64,000 nucleotides of DNA, from the NCBI GenBank assembly GCA_027532905.1, contig JAPZUA010000006.1, positions 1 through 64,000 on the forward strand, written 5' to 3'. Below the pieces are notes generated by a model. That model saw only the letters and a list, made by a program, of their open reading frames with translations, did not search any database and was not told where the DNA came from. This document shows positions 37,654-47,854 of this stretch, piece by piece; position 1 is the first letter of the stretch, and every line of letters starts with the position of its first letter. Origin of the DNA: Magnetospirillum sp. GTDB lineage: Bacteria; Pseudomonadota; Alphaproteobacteria; CACIAM-22H2. A program made the position numbers and the translations under genes.

Positions 37654-38328
37654 ATGCCGACGATCGCAATCGCGGGGGCCTCGCGCGGGATCGGGCTTGA
37701 ATTGATCCGGCAGTTTGCGGCCGGCGGTTGGCGCGCCATCGGCACGTCGCGCGAGATGGCCAAAGGCTCGGCGATTTCGGCGGCCGGCGGCGAAGTCTAT
37801 CTGTGCGACGTCACGGATGCGGCGTCGGTGGCCCGCTTGGGCAAGGGGCTCGCCAAGGAATCGCTCGACATTCTCGTTTGCAATGCCGGCATCTACGGGC
37901 CGCGCGACTGGAATCTCGGCAATACCGACTATGCGGCGTGGGCCGAAGTGATGCAGACGAATTTGTTCGCCCCCTTGCGCGCCATCGAAGCGCTGGTCGA
38001 GCCGGTGGCGCGCTCGAACATGCGCACGATCGCGTTGATGTCTTCGCGCATGGGCTCGATCGCCGATGCGGGCGGCAACAACGTGATCTACCGCACGTCG
38101 AAAGCGGCCTTGAACGCGCTCGGCAAGAATCTTGCGATCATGCTGGCCCCGCGCGGCATCAACGTCGTGTCGCTGCATCCGGGCTGGGTGCGCACCGACA
38201 TGGGTGGGCCCTCGGCGGCGATCTCGGTCGAGGAGTCGGCTGCGGGCCTCAAGAAGGTGCTGACGGGTATCGGCCCCGGCGATACGGGCAAATTCTTCAA
38301 TTACGACGGCAGCGAGATCGCCTGGTAG
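37654..38328 (+). CDS. Short-chain dehydrogenase/reductase
   Basis: A 224-aa SDR with Rossmann motif GASRGIG at residues 8-14, NAG at 77-79, and the active-site S130, Y146 and K150 (YRTSK). The substrate is not clear; related genes are found in acyl-CoA catabolic operons and may reduce aldehyde or keto intermediates. It starts 1 nt after the Rid gene stop and ends 11 nt before the next acyl-CoA dehydrogenase. Confidence 0.9.
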   Translation: MPTIAIAGASRGIGLELIRQFAAGGWRAIGTSREMAKGSAISAAGGEVYLCDVTDAASVARLGKGLAKESLDILVCNAGIYGPRDWNLGNTDYAAWAEVMQTNLFAPLRAIEALVEPVARSNMRTIALMSSRMGSIADAGGNNVIYRTSKAALNALGKNLAIMLAPRGINVVSLHPGWVRTDMGGPSAAISVEESAAGLKKVLTGIGPGDTGKFFNYDGSEIAW

Positions 38329-38339
38329 GGAGGCGGCCC

Positions 38340-39479
38340 ATGCAGCTCAGCGAAACCCAAACCATGGTGCGGGACGCCGCACGCAGCTTCGCGCAAGAGC
38401 GGCTGTGGCCGACCGCAGCCGCGCGCGAGAAGGAAAAACTCTTTCCTAAAGATCTCGTGCGCGAGATGGGCGATCTCGGCTTCATGGGCATGCTGGTGCC
38501 CGACGAATACGGCGGGGCCGAGGCCGACCATGTCGCCTATGCGCTGGCGCTTGAAGAAATCGCGGCGGGCGACGGGGCCGTGTCGACCGTGATGAGCGTG
38601 CACAATTCGGTCGGCTGCATGCCGATCCTCAAATTCGGCACGGCGTGGCAGAAAGAAACGTTCCTGAAGCCTTTGGCGGCGGGCAAGATGCTTGCGGCCT
38701 TCGCGCTGACGGAGCCGCAGGCGGGCTCGGACGCATCGGCCATCAAAACGCGCGCGCGACGCGACGGCAATCATTGGGTGCTCGACGGCGCCAAGCAATT
38801 CATCACGTCGGGTGCGACCGCCGACGTCGCGATCGTGTTCGCGGTCACCGATCCAGCGGCAGGAAAAAAGGGCCTCAGTGCCTTTCTGGTGCCGACCGAC
38901 AATCCGGGCTGGAAGGTTGCACGGCTCGAGGAAAAGCTCGGCCAGAAATGTTCGGACACGGCCCAGATCGTGCTCGAAAACGCGCGCCTGACGCCCGATC
39001 TGATGCTGGGCGAAGAGGGGGCGGGCTATCGCATTGCACTCGCCAACCTCGAAGGCGGGCGCATCGGCATCGCGGCACAGTCCGTCGGCATGGCGCGCTC
39101 GGCCTATGCGGCGGCTTTGGCCTATGCGATGGAGCGCGAAAGCTTCGGGCAGAAGATTTTCGAGCATCAGGCCGTGCAGTTTCGCCTGGCCGACATGGCG
39201 ACCGAGATCGAAGCGGCCCGCCTGCTCACGCTTTCGGCCGCCGAATTGCGCGACCGCGGCCAGCCGTGCCTCAAAGAGGCGGCGATGGCCAAACTCTTTG
39301 CGTCCGAAATGGCCGAGCGTGTGTGCTCGGCAGCACTCCAGACCTTCGGCGGCTACGGCTATCTCGCCGATTTTCCGGTCGAGCGCATCTGGCGCGACGT
39401 GCGCGTGTGCCAGATCTACGAAGGCACGAGCGACATCCAGCGCCTCGTGATCGCGCGCGCTTTGAAGGCGGGGAACTGA
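38340..39479 (+). CDS. Acyl-CoA dehydrogenase (short-chain/butyryl type)
   Basis: The 379-aa flavoenzyme has the catalytic base E361 in YEGTSDIQRL, the position of butyryl-type dehydrogenases. FAFALTEPQAGSDAS and the arginine motif DFPVERIWRD are present. It differs from the Ivd at 36048, so it may take a second branched or short-chain substrate such as isobutyryl or 2-methylbutyryl-CoA. GGGAGG precedes the ATG. It is the third oxidoreductase of the operon. Confidence 0.92.
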   Translation: MQLSETQTMVRDAARSFAQERLWPTAAAREKEKLFPKDLVREMGDLGFMGMLVPDEYGGAEADHVAYALALEEIAAGDGAVSTVMSVHNSVGCMPILKFGTAWQKETFLKPLAAGKMLAAFALTEPQAGSDASAIKTRARRDGNHWVLDGAKQFITSGATADVAIVFAVTDPAAGKKGLSAFLVPTDNPGWKVARLEEKLGQKCSDTAQIVLENARLTPDLMLGEEGAGYRIALANLEGGRIGIAAQSVGMARSAYAAALAYAMERESFGQKIFEHQAVQFRLADMATEIEAARLLTLSAAELRDRGQPCLKEAAMAKLFASEMAERVCSAALQTFGGYGYLADFPVERIWRDVRVCQIYEGTSDIQRLVIARALKAGN

Positions 39480-39481
39480 CG

Positions 39482-40084
39482 ATGGCCCAGCCGATCGAGT
39501 TCTATTTCGACTTCTCGAGCCCCTACAGCTATTTCGCGTCCGTAAGGCTCGACGATCTCGCCGGCCATTACGGCCGCGTCGTGCGCTGGAAGCCGATCCT
39601 CTTGGGGGTTGCCTTCAAGGTTTCCGGCATGCAGCCGCTGCTCGAAATCCCGCTCAAGAGCGAATATGCGCGCCGCGACATCGCGCGCTTTGCGCGTCTG
39701 CTCGATCTGCGCTTCCGCCTGCCCGAGAAGTTTCCGTTCGCGGCCGTCGCCGCCTCGCGCGCCTTCTATTGGCTCGATGCGCAGGACAGCGCGCTCGCCA
39801 AGCGCTTCGCCAAGGCGATCTTCCGCCAGATCTACGGCGCTGGCGCGGACGTGAGCGACGTCGACTTTGTGTGCGATCTCGCCAGCGGCATGGGTGTTGC
39901 GCGCGACGAGCTCAAGGCCGCCCTCGGCTCGGCCGAGCTCAAGGACAAGTTGCGCGCCGAGGTCGATGCGGCCGTCGTCAAGGGGGTGTTCGGCGCACCC
40001 TACATCGTCGTGGACGGCGAACCCTTCTGGGGAGCCGACCGTCTGGCGCAGATCGAAGAATGGCTTGTGACGGGCGGCTGGTAG
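39482..40084 (+). CDS. 2-hydroxychromene-2-carboxylate isomerase-like (kappa-GST/DsbA fold)
   Basis: A 200-aa thioredoxin-fold protein of the DsbA/kappa-GST group. The start [14 protein letters not shown] replaces the CxxC of DsbA with serine-containing SSPY, and the end [21 protein letters not shown] is the family signature. Members isomerise hydroxychromene-carboxylate with glutathione, but in acyl-CoA operons their role is unknown. Starts 2 nt after the preceding stop. A paralogue is at 50184. Confidence 0.88.
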   Translation: MAQPIEFYFDFSSPYSYFASVRLDDLAGHYGRVVRWKPILLGVAFKVSGMQPLLEIPLKSEYARRDIARFARLLDLRFRLPEKFPFAAVAASRAFYWLDAQDSALAKRFAKAIFRQIYGAGADVSDVDFVCDLASGMGVARDELKAALGSAELKDKLRAEVDAAVVKGVFGAPYIVVDGEPFWGADRLAQIEEWLVTGGW

Positions 40085-40085
40085 C

Positions 40086-41693
40086 ATGGCGATCCTTTCG
40101 ACCAACATCGACCGCCGTTCCGACGGCTACAAAGCCAACGAAGCGGCAATGCGCGCAAACGTGGACGAGCTGCGCGCGGCATGCGACGCGGTGCGCGACG
40201 GTGGCGGCCCTGCCGCACGCGCCAAACACACGGCGCGCGGCAAATTGCTGCCGCGCGAGCGCATCCGCACGCTGCTCGATCCCGGTTCGCCGTTCCTCGA
40301 ACTCTCGCAGCTCGCCGCCCACGGCATGTATGGCGGCGACGTTGCGGCCGGCGGAATTGTCACCGGCATCGGCCGCGTGTCGGGCCGCGAATGCGTGGTC
40401 GTGTGCAACGACGCCACGGTCAAAGGCGGCACCTATTTTCCGATCACGGTGAAAAAGCATCTGCGTGCGCAGGAAATCGCGCGCGAGAACCGCTTGCCCT
40501 GCATCTATTTGGTCGACTCAGGCGGCGCCAATCTGCCCAACCAAGACGAGGTGTTTCCCGACCGCGAGCATTTCGGGCGCATCTTCTACAACCAGGCGAC
40601 CATGTCGGCGATGGGCATTGCGCAGATCGCCGTGGTGATGGGCAGTTGCACAGCCGGTGGCGCTTACGTGCCCGCAATGTCCGACGAGTCGATCATCGTG
40701 CGCAACCAGGGCACCATCTTTCTGGGCGGTCCGCCGCTCGTGAAGGCCGCGACCGGCGAGATCGTGTCGGCCGAAGATCTCGGCGGGGCAGAGGTGCATG
40801 CGCGCATCTCGGGCGTGGTCGACCATGCGGCGCAGAACGACGCGCATGCCCTGGGCTTGGCACGCCGCATCGTCGGCAATTTGGGGGCCGCGAAATCGAC
40901 ATGGCGCGGGCTCGTGCCGCCTGTCGATCCGCTCTACGACCCAGCCGAACTTTACGGCGCCGTGCCGAGCGATCTGCGCCAGCCCTACGACGTACGCGAG
41001 GCGATCGCGCGCATCGTGGACGGCTCCGAATTCGACGAGTTCAAGGCGCTCTACGGCACCACGCTCGTGTGCGGCTTTGCGCATATCTGGGGCTATCCGG
41101 TTGGCATTGTCGCCAACAACGGCATTCTGTTCTCCGAAAGCGCGCTGAAAGGCGCGCACTTCGTCGAGCTGTGCTGCCAGCGCGGGATTCCGCTCGTGTT
41201 CTTGCAGAACATCGCGGGCTTCATGGTGGGGCGCAAATACGAGGCGGGCGGTATTGCGCGCGACGGTGCGAAGCTCGTCACGGCGGTTGCGTGCGCGGCC
41301 GTGCCGAAATTCACGGTCGTCGTCGGCGGCTCGTTCGGGGCCGGCAATTACGGTATGTGCGGGCGCGCCTTTGGACCGCGCTTTTTGTGGATGTGGCCCA
41401 ATGCGCGCATCTCGGTGATGGGCGGCGAGCAGGCGGCCTCGGTGCTGGCGACCGTCAAGCGCGACAATCTCGATGCGGCCGGCCAAAGCTGGACGGCCGA
41501 ACAGGAAGAAGCCTTCAAGGCGCCGATCCGCAGCCAGTACGAGACCCAAGGCCATCCGTTCTACGCCTCGGCGCGGCTGTGGGACGACGGCGTGATCGAT
41601 CCCGCCCAGACGCGCAACGTGCTGGGCTTGGGTCTTGCCGCCGCCGCCAACGCGCCGATTGCCGAAACGCGCTTCGGCGTGTTCCGGATGTAG
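40086..41693 (+). CDS. mccB: Methylcrotonoyl-CoA carboxylase, carboxyltransferase subunit
   Basis: The 535-aa beta subunit (also called liuB) carboxylates 3-methylcrotonyl-CoA. It has [36 protein letters not shown] and the C-terminal half [21 protein letters not shown] and [15 protein letters not shown]. These resemble MccB rather than PccB. It lies between the isomerase-like gene and the hydratase, one base from each, and pairs with mccA at 43467. Confidence 0.96.
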   Translation: MAILSTNIDRRSDGYKANEAAMRANVDELRAACDAVRDGGGPAARAKHTARGKLLPRERIRTLLDPGSPFLELSQLAAHGMYGGDVAAGGIVTGIGRVSGRECVVVCNDATVKGGTYFPITVKKHLRAQEIARENRLPCIYLVDSGGANLPNQDEVFPDREHFGRIFYNQATMSAMGIAQIAVVMGSCTAGGAYVPAMSDESIIVRNQGTIFLGGPPLVKAATGEIVSAEDLGGAEVHARISGVVDHAAQNDAHALGLARRIVGNLGAAKSTWRGLVPPVDPLYDPAELYGAVPSDLRQPYDVREAIARIVDGSEFDEFKALYGTTLVCGFAHIWGYPVGIVANNGILFSESALKGAHFVELCCQRGIPLVFLQNIAGFMVGRKYEAGGIARDGAKLVTAVACAAVPKFTVVVGGSFGAGNYGMCGRAFGPRFLWMWPNARISVMGGEQAASVLATVKRDNLDAAGQSWTAEQEEAFKAPIRSQYETQGHPFYASARLWDDGVIDPAQTRNVLGLGLAAAANAPIAETRFGVFRM

Positions 41694-41701
41694 GCGCCAA
41701 G

Positions 41702-42502
41702 ATGTCAGCCGGATTCGAAACCGAGATCGACGCGCGCGGCGTGGCCTTTTTGTGGCTCGCCCGCCCTGAATTGCACAACGCGTTCGACGATGCGCTGATC
41801 GCGGCACTCACGGCCGAGATCGTGCGGCTCGGAGCGTTGCCGTCGGTGCGCGCGATCGTGCTCGGCGGGCGCGGCAAAAGTTTTTCGGCCGGCGCCGATC
41901 TCAACTGGATGAAGCGTATGGCCGAATACGGCGAGGCGCAGAACCGCGCCGACGCAACCGCGTTGGCCGACCTCATGCGCACGCTCGACCGCTGTCCCAA
42001 GCCCACCCTCGCGCGCGTGCATGGCGCTGCCTTCGGCGGCGGCGTCGGGCTTGTGGCGTGCTGCGACATCGCGATCGCCGCCCACGGTGCGCAGTTCTGT
42101 CTTTCCGAGGCGCGGCTCGGGCTGATCCCGGCGGTGATCTCGCCTTATGTGGTGCGCGCGATGACGGCGCGTGCGGCCCGCCGCTATTTCCTGACGGCCG
42201 AGACTTTCACGGCCGCCGAAGCGCTCGGCCTCGGCCTCGTGCACCGCGTAGTCGCGGCCGACACGCTCGATGCGGGCATCGAAGCCATGTTGCTGCTGCT
42301 GCTCGCCGCCGGCCCTGCCGCCCAAGCCGAATGCAAGACGCTGATCGCCGCCGTTTCCGACATGCCGATCGACGATGCGATGGTGGCCGACACGGCGGCG
42401 CGCATCGCGCGCATCCGCGTGTCGCCCGAGGGGCGGGCCGGCATTGCGGCGTTCCTTGACAAGCGCAAACCCGATTGGTCGGCGAGCGGGGGCGGCACAT
42501 GA
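41702..42502 (+). CDS. liuC: Enoyl-CoA hydratase, probable methylglutaconyl-CoA hydratase
   Basis: A 266-aa crotonase-fold enzyme. Motifs: RPELHNAFDDALIAAL, GKSFSAGADLNWMK, and HGAAFGGGVGLVACCDIAIA, the oxyanion hole region. In this operon it most likely hydrates 3-methylglutaconyl-CoA to HMG-CoA, the step between mccAB and HMG-CoA lyase. Its TGA overlaps the ATG of the potassium channel gene. Confidence 0.9.
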   Translation: MSAGFETEIDARGVAFLWLARPELHNAFDDALIAALTAEIVRLGALPSVRAIVLGGRGKSFSAGADLNWMKRMAEYGEAQNRADATALADLMRTLDRCPKPTLARVHGAAFGGGVGLVACCDIAIAAHGAQFCLSEARLGLIPAVISPYVVRAMTARAARRYFLTAETFTAAEALGLGLVHRVVAADTLDAGIEAMLLLLLAAGPAAQAECKTLIAAVSDMPIDDAMVADTAARIARIRVSPEGRAGIAAFLDKRKPDWSASGGGT

Positions 42503-43466
42503 AACTACCGCGCCGCAATTTCGCCGTCGGCATCGGGGCGACTGGCGGGCTCCTGCTGCTGATTGCGGCGGCGACTGCAAGCGACGTCGGCCTGTCGCTT
42601 GCCGCCACGATGCTGGGCTCGGCCGTCGCGGCGGTCGCGTTTTTCAATCTGATGTTTCCGGGCTCGCTGTTTTTCTCGCTCGCACTCGCCAATTCGATCG
42701 CGGTCTACATGTCGATCTTTCTGTTCCTTACGGAATCGAATTTCGCGGGCGTGTCGGCGGGCGCCCAGCATGCCGGGCTGTTGCTGCCGCTTGCGGGCTT
42801 CATGCTCGGCGCTTACCTGCGCCGCGAGGCGATCCGCGAAATCGTGACCGAACGCCGCCCGGCCACACCCGGCGACATGGGTACGGCCGCGATGTGGCTG
42901 CTGCCTGTGATCGGCGTTGCGGCCGTCACGTTCGGGGTACCCGCTTTCGCGCCCTCGGCCGTCGCCATCGACATCGCGTTTGTGGGCGCAATGGCGGCGG
43001 TTGCCGTCCTCGTGCTCGCGACCGCCCAGCAGGTCGCGATCTTCCTGCTCGATGCAGGCCAATTGTTCGAAGAGTTTTTCCAGCGCATCGAGCGGCTGGT
43101 GCTGCCGGTCTATGCGTTCCTTACATTCTATTCGTTGATCGTGGTCGCCTTCGCCGCGATCTACAAAATTGTCGATACGGCCGTGCCGGGGCCGCATTTC
43201 CGCATGCTCGGCGAAGACCGCGCGGTGAGTTTCGCCGACGCGTTCTATTTTTCGGTCGTGACCCTCTCCACCGTCGGCTACGGCGATATTCTGCCGGTGA
43301 GCCAGGCCGTGCGGCTCATCGCGGTCGTCGAAGTCGGGTTTGGCGTCACCTTGCTGCTCGTCGGCCTCTCGGAGATCATGAGCTATTCGCGCGAAGTGCA
43401 GGCGCGGCGCCGAACCGACGGGCGCACCGATGGGCGCACCGATGGGCGCGACAAGGAAGACGGAAA

Positions 43467-43470
<4 letters not shown>
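42499..43470 (+). CDS. Ion channel protein with K+ selectivity filter
   Basis: A 323-aa membrane protein with about six to eight hydrophobic segments. The last two flank the pore loop at residues 250-266 with TVGYGD (258-263), the potassium selectivity filter. No voltage-sensor arginine helix, RCK or cyclic-nucleotide domain is seen. The tail ends in three near-identical RTDG units. It overlaps liuC at its start and mccA at its end (both ATGA), so it is firmly embedded in the leucine operon. Its role there is unknown. Confidence 0.85.
43414..43449 (+). repeat. Three tandem 12-bp repeats at the end of the channel gene
   Basis: Three units, ACCGACGGGCGC, ACCGATGGGCGC and ACCGATGGGCGC, at 43414-43425, 43426-43437 and 43438-43449, encode TDGR three times. 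The last two units are identical, so slippage can change the number of TDGR copies without breaking the frame. Confidence 0.9.
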
Positions 43471-45443
<1,973 letters not shown>

Positions 45444-45453
45444 GCCCGACGCC

Positions 45454-46362
45454 ATGAAGTTACCCGCCGCCGTGCGCATCGTCGAAGTCGGCCCGCGCGA
45501 CGGGCTGCAGAACGAAGCCGCGACTATCGCCGTCGCGACGAAGGTCGAACTCATCGAGCGCTTGGCCGAGGCGGGTTTGCGCGCAGTCGAGGCGGGCAGC
45601 TTCGTGTCGCCCAAATGGGTGCCGCAAATGGCCGACACCGACAAGGTGATGGCAGCCATCAAGCGTGCCCCCGGCGTTTCGTACCCCGTGCTTGTGCCGA
45701 ACATGAAAGGCTTTGAAGCGGCCGTCGCCGCCAAGGTCGACGAAATTGCGATCTTCGCGGCTGCGTCCGAAAGCTTTTCCCAGCGCAACATCAATTGCTC
45801 GATCGCCGAAAGCCTCGTGCGTTTTGCCCCGGTCGCGGAAGCTGCCAAAGCGGCGGGCATTCGCGTGCGCGGCTATGTGAGCTGCGTGCTCGACTGCCCC
45901 TACGAAGGGCCGGTCGCAGCCGGTTCGGTGGCGGCGGTCGCGCGGGGTTTGCACAAGCTCGGCTGCTACGAAATTTCGCTTGGCGACACGATCGGCACCG
46001 GCACGCCGGGGCGGGCCCAAGCACTGATCGAGATCGTTTCCGATCACGTGCCGCGCCAAGCCTTGGCCGTGCATTTCCACGACACGTATGGCCAGGCCTT
46101 GGCGAATATATATGCGAGCCTCGAGCGCGGCATTGCGACCGTGGACAGCTCGGTCGCCGGCCTCGGCGGCTGCCCCTATGCCAAGGGGGCCACCGGCAAC
46201 GTCGCCACCGAAGACGTGTGCTACATGCTGGCCGGGCTCGGCATCGAAACGGGCGTGGATCTCGAAAAACTCGCGGCGGCCGGGCGCTTTGCCTGTGCAG
46301 CCCTGGGCCGGGCACCGGCGGGCCGCACCGCCCAGGCCCTGGCGGCCAAAAGGGCCCCCTAG
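45454..46362 (+). CDS. mvaB: Hydroxymethylglutaryl-CoA lyase
   Basis: HMG-CoA lyase, 302 aa, splits HMG-CoA into acetyl-CoA and acetoacetate, the last step of leucine breakdown. It has EVGPRDGLQNE at the barrel start, HFHDTYGQALAN with the metal His, and GLGGCPYAKGATGNVATED with the active-site Cys. The ATG at 45454 gives the family start; more upstream codons lie inside mccA. It ends the catabolic operon. Confidence 0.96.
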   Translation: MKLPAAVRIVEVGPRDGLQNEAATIAVATKVELIERLAEAGLRAVEAGSFVSPKWVPQMADTDKVMAAIKRAPGVSYPVLVPNMKGFEAAVAAKVDEIAIFAAASESFSQRNINCSIAESLVRFAPVAEAAKAAGIRVRGYVSCVLDCPYEGPVAAGSVAAVARGLHKLGCYEISLGDTIGTGTPGRAQALIEIVSDHVPRQALAVHFHDTYGQALANIYASLERGIATVDSSVAGLGGCPYAKGATGNVATEDVCYMLAGLGIETGVDLEKLAAAGRFACAALGRAPAGRTAQALAAKRAP

Positions 46363-46406
46363 GGGCTTGCCCGGGCCGGGGGTGCGGGCTTACTGTCTCG
46401 CCCGCA

Positions 46407-46895
46407 ATGCCGTACGAGCTCTCCAAAGTGCGCGTCCTGGTGCTTGAGGACAACGGACATATGCGCAAATTGCTGCGCAGCATGCTGTTGGCCGTCGGCT
46501 GTGGCGAAGTATTGGACATGGCCGACGCGGCCCAGGCCTACATCAAGATCAAGCAAACGCCGGTCGATTTTGCGGTTGTCGATTGGGAGATCTACCCGGT
46601 CTCGGGCCTCGAATTCGTTCGCAAAATCCGCACCGAGCGCGATTCGCCGAACCAGTTTCTGCCCATCATTATGGTCACGGGCCATACCGAGCGCGAGCGC
46701 GTGACGAAGGCGCGCGATCTCGGGATCACCGAATTCTTGGCGAAACCGATCAGCGCCCAGTCGCTTTCCCAGCGCATCGAGGAATTGGTCGATCGGCCGC
46801 GGCCCTATATTCGCACCACGTCTTATTTCGGCCCTTGCCGACGGCGCAAGCGCGGGGGCATCTTTATCGGCACCGAACGGCGCCAGCCGGTCTGA
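46407..46895 (+). CDS. Stand-alone receiver protein (CheY-like)
   Basis: A 162-aa response regulator with a receiver domain (1-125) and no DNA-binding domain. Acidic pair E14 and D15, phospho-acceptor D59, T91 and K113 are all present. The tail YFGPCRRRKRGG...GTERRQP resembles the FGPDRRR..GPERR tail of orphan alphaproteobacterial receivers, with Cys in place of Asp. It is 30 nt from an Hpt protein gene and may form a phosphorelay with it; no kinase is nearby. Confidence 0.85.
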   Translation: MPYELSKVRVLVLEDNGHMRKLLRSMLLAVGCGEVLDMADAAQAYIKIKQTPVDFAVVDWEIYPVSGLEFVRKIRTERDSPNQFLPIIMVTGHTERERVTKARDLGITEFLAKPISAQSLSQRIEELVDRPRPYIRTTSYFGPCRRRKRGGIFIGTERRQPV

Positions 46896-46925
46896 CGCCC
46901 CACAAAGAAGAAGACGGAAACGCGT

Positions 46926-47414
46926 ATGAGCGACCCAGCCGCCGGCCGGAAATTCCAGGTCATCAATCCGCCCAATCTGCTCAAATCGAAAGTCGGCTCG
47001 GGCGGTTTTGCGCTGGGCGCGGTCGACAAAGCGGCCAAGGTCATCGAGGGTTTGCGCGGCGAGTTCGAGGAAATCGCCAAGGTCGAAGTCGTCAAGCTCG
47101 TGGCGGCGGCGGCGGCCTTGATGGCCCAGCCCAACGACCTTGCCAAGCGCGACGAGGTCTACAAGATTGCGCACGAGCTGCGCGGGCAGGGCGGCTCCTA
47201 CGGCTATCCGCTGGTCACGCGCTTCGGCGACCAATTGTGCCGCTATCTCGATGCGGCCGCGGGCCTCGACGCCAAGAGCCTCGTCATCGTGAAGGCGACC
47301 GCCGACGCGATCGCGGTCGTGATCAATTCCAAAGTCGCGGGCGACGGCGGCGACACGGGCCGCGCGCTCGTGGCCATGCTCGACAAAGTGCTGGCGCAGG
47401 TCAAAGGCGAATAA
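46926..47414 (+). CDS. Hpt-domain phosphotransfer protein
   Basis: A 162-aa protein with an Hpt domain near residues 65-125. AHELRGQGGSYGYPLV places the phosphorylated histidine at H83. The N-terminal 60 residues hold a short basic and coiled part. The neighbouring receiver lacks an output domain, so the pair may relay phosphate to another regulator. Its TAA shares a base with the next gene's ATG. Confidence 0.8.
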   Translation: MSDPAAGRKFQVINPPNLLKSKVGSGGFALGAVDKAAKVIEGLRGEFEEIAKVEVVKLVAAAAALMAQPNDLAKRDEVYKIAHELRGQGGSYGYPLVTRFGDQLCRYLDAAAGLDAKSLVIVKATADAIAVVINSKVAGDGGDTGRALVAMLDKVLAQVKGE

Positions 47415-47854
47415 TGGCGCTGCATATCGTGAAGCTGTGCGTCGGCGTCGAATCCGTCGAGGATTTGGCGGCGTGGCAGAAGAAGCGCCTGAAGGACCAG
47501 AAGGCGCGCGGCCTGAAGCCCCAGCTCAAACACGTCACGCGCAACACGCCCAAGCGTGGGCCCGAGATCGCGGGCGAAGGCTCGCTCTATTGGGTTATCA
47601 AGGGCACGGTCCGCTGCCGCCAGAAGATCGTGGGATTCGCGAGCCGCAAGGACCGCGAAGGCAAACCGGCCTGCGAAATCCTGCTCGATTCCAAGCTCGT
47701 GCGCACGGCGCCCAAGCCCATGCGCGCCTTCCAGGGCTGGCGCTATTTCGAAGCGTCGAGCGCGCCTGCCGATCTCGACGCCAAGACGGCCGAAGCACAG
47801 GCCAAATTGCCGTCGGCGATGGCCGACGAATTGCGCAGCCTGGGCCTGCTTTAA
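47414..47854 (+). CDS. DUF1489 family protein
   Basis: A 146-aa protein of DUF1489, an alphaproteobacterial family of unknown function. It shows MALHIVKLCVGVESVEDL, KHVTRNTPKRGPEI and GSLYWVIKGTVRCRQ, then the DGWRY-like FQGWRYFE. It is expressed with the Hpt gene (overlap TAATG). Its stop overlaps the glycosyltransferase stop on the other strand (TTAA). Confidence 0.9.
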   Translation: MALHIVKLCVGVESVEDLAAWQKKRLKDQKARGLKPQLKHVTRNTPKRGPEIAGEGSLYWVIKGTVRCRQKIVGFASRKDREGKPACEILLDSKLVRTAPKPMRAFQGWRYFEASSAPADLDAKTAEAQAKLPSAMADELRSLGLL

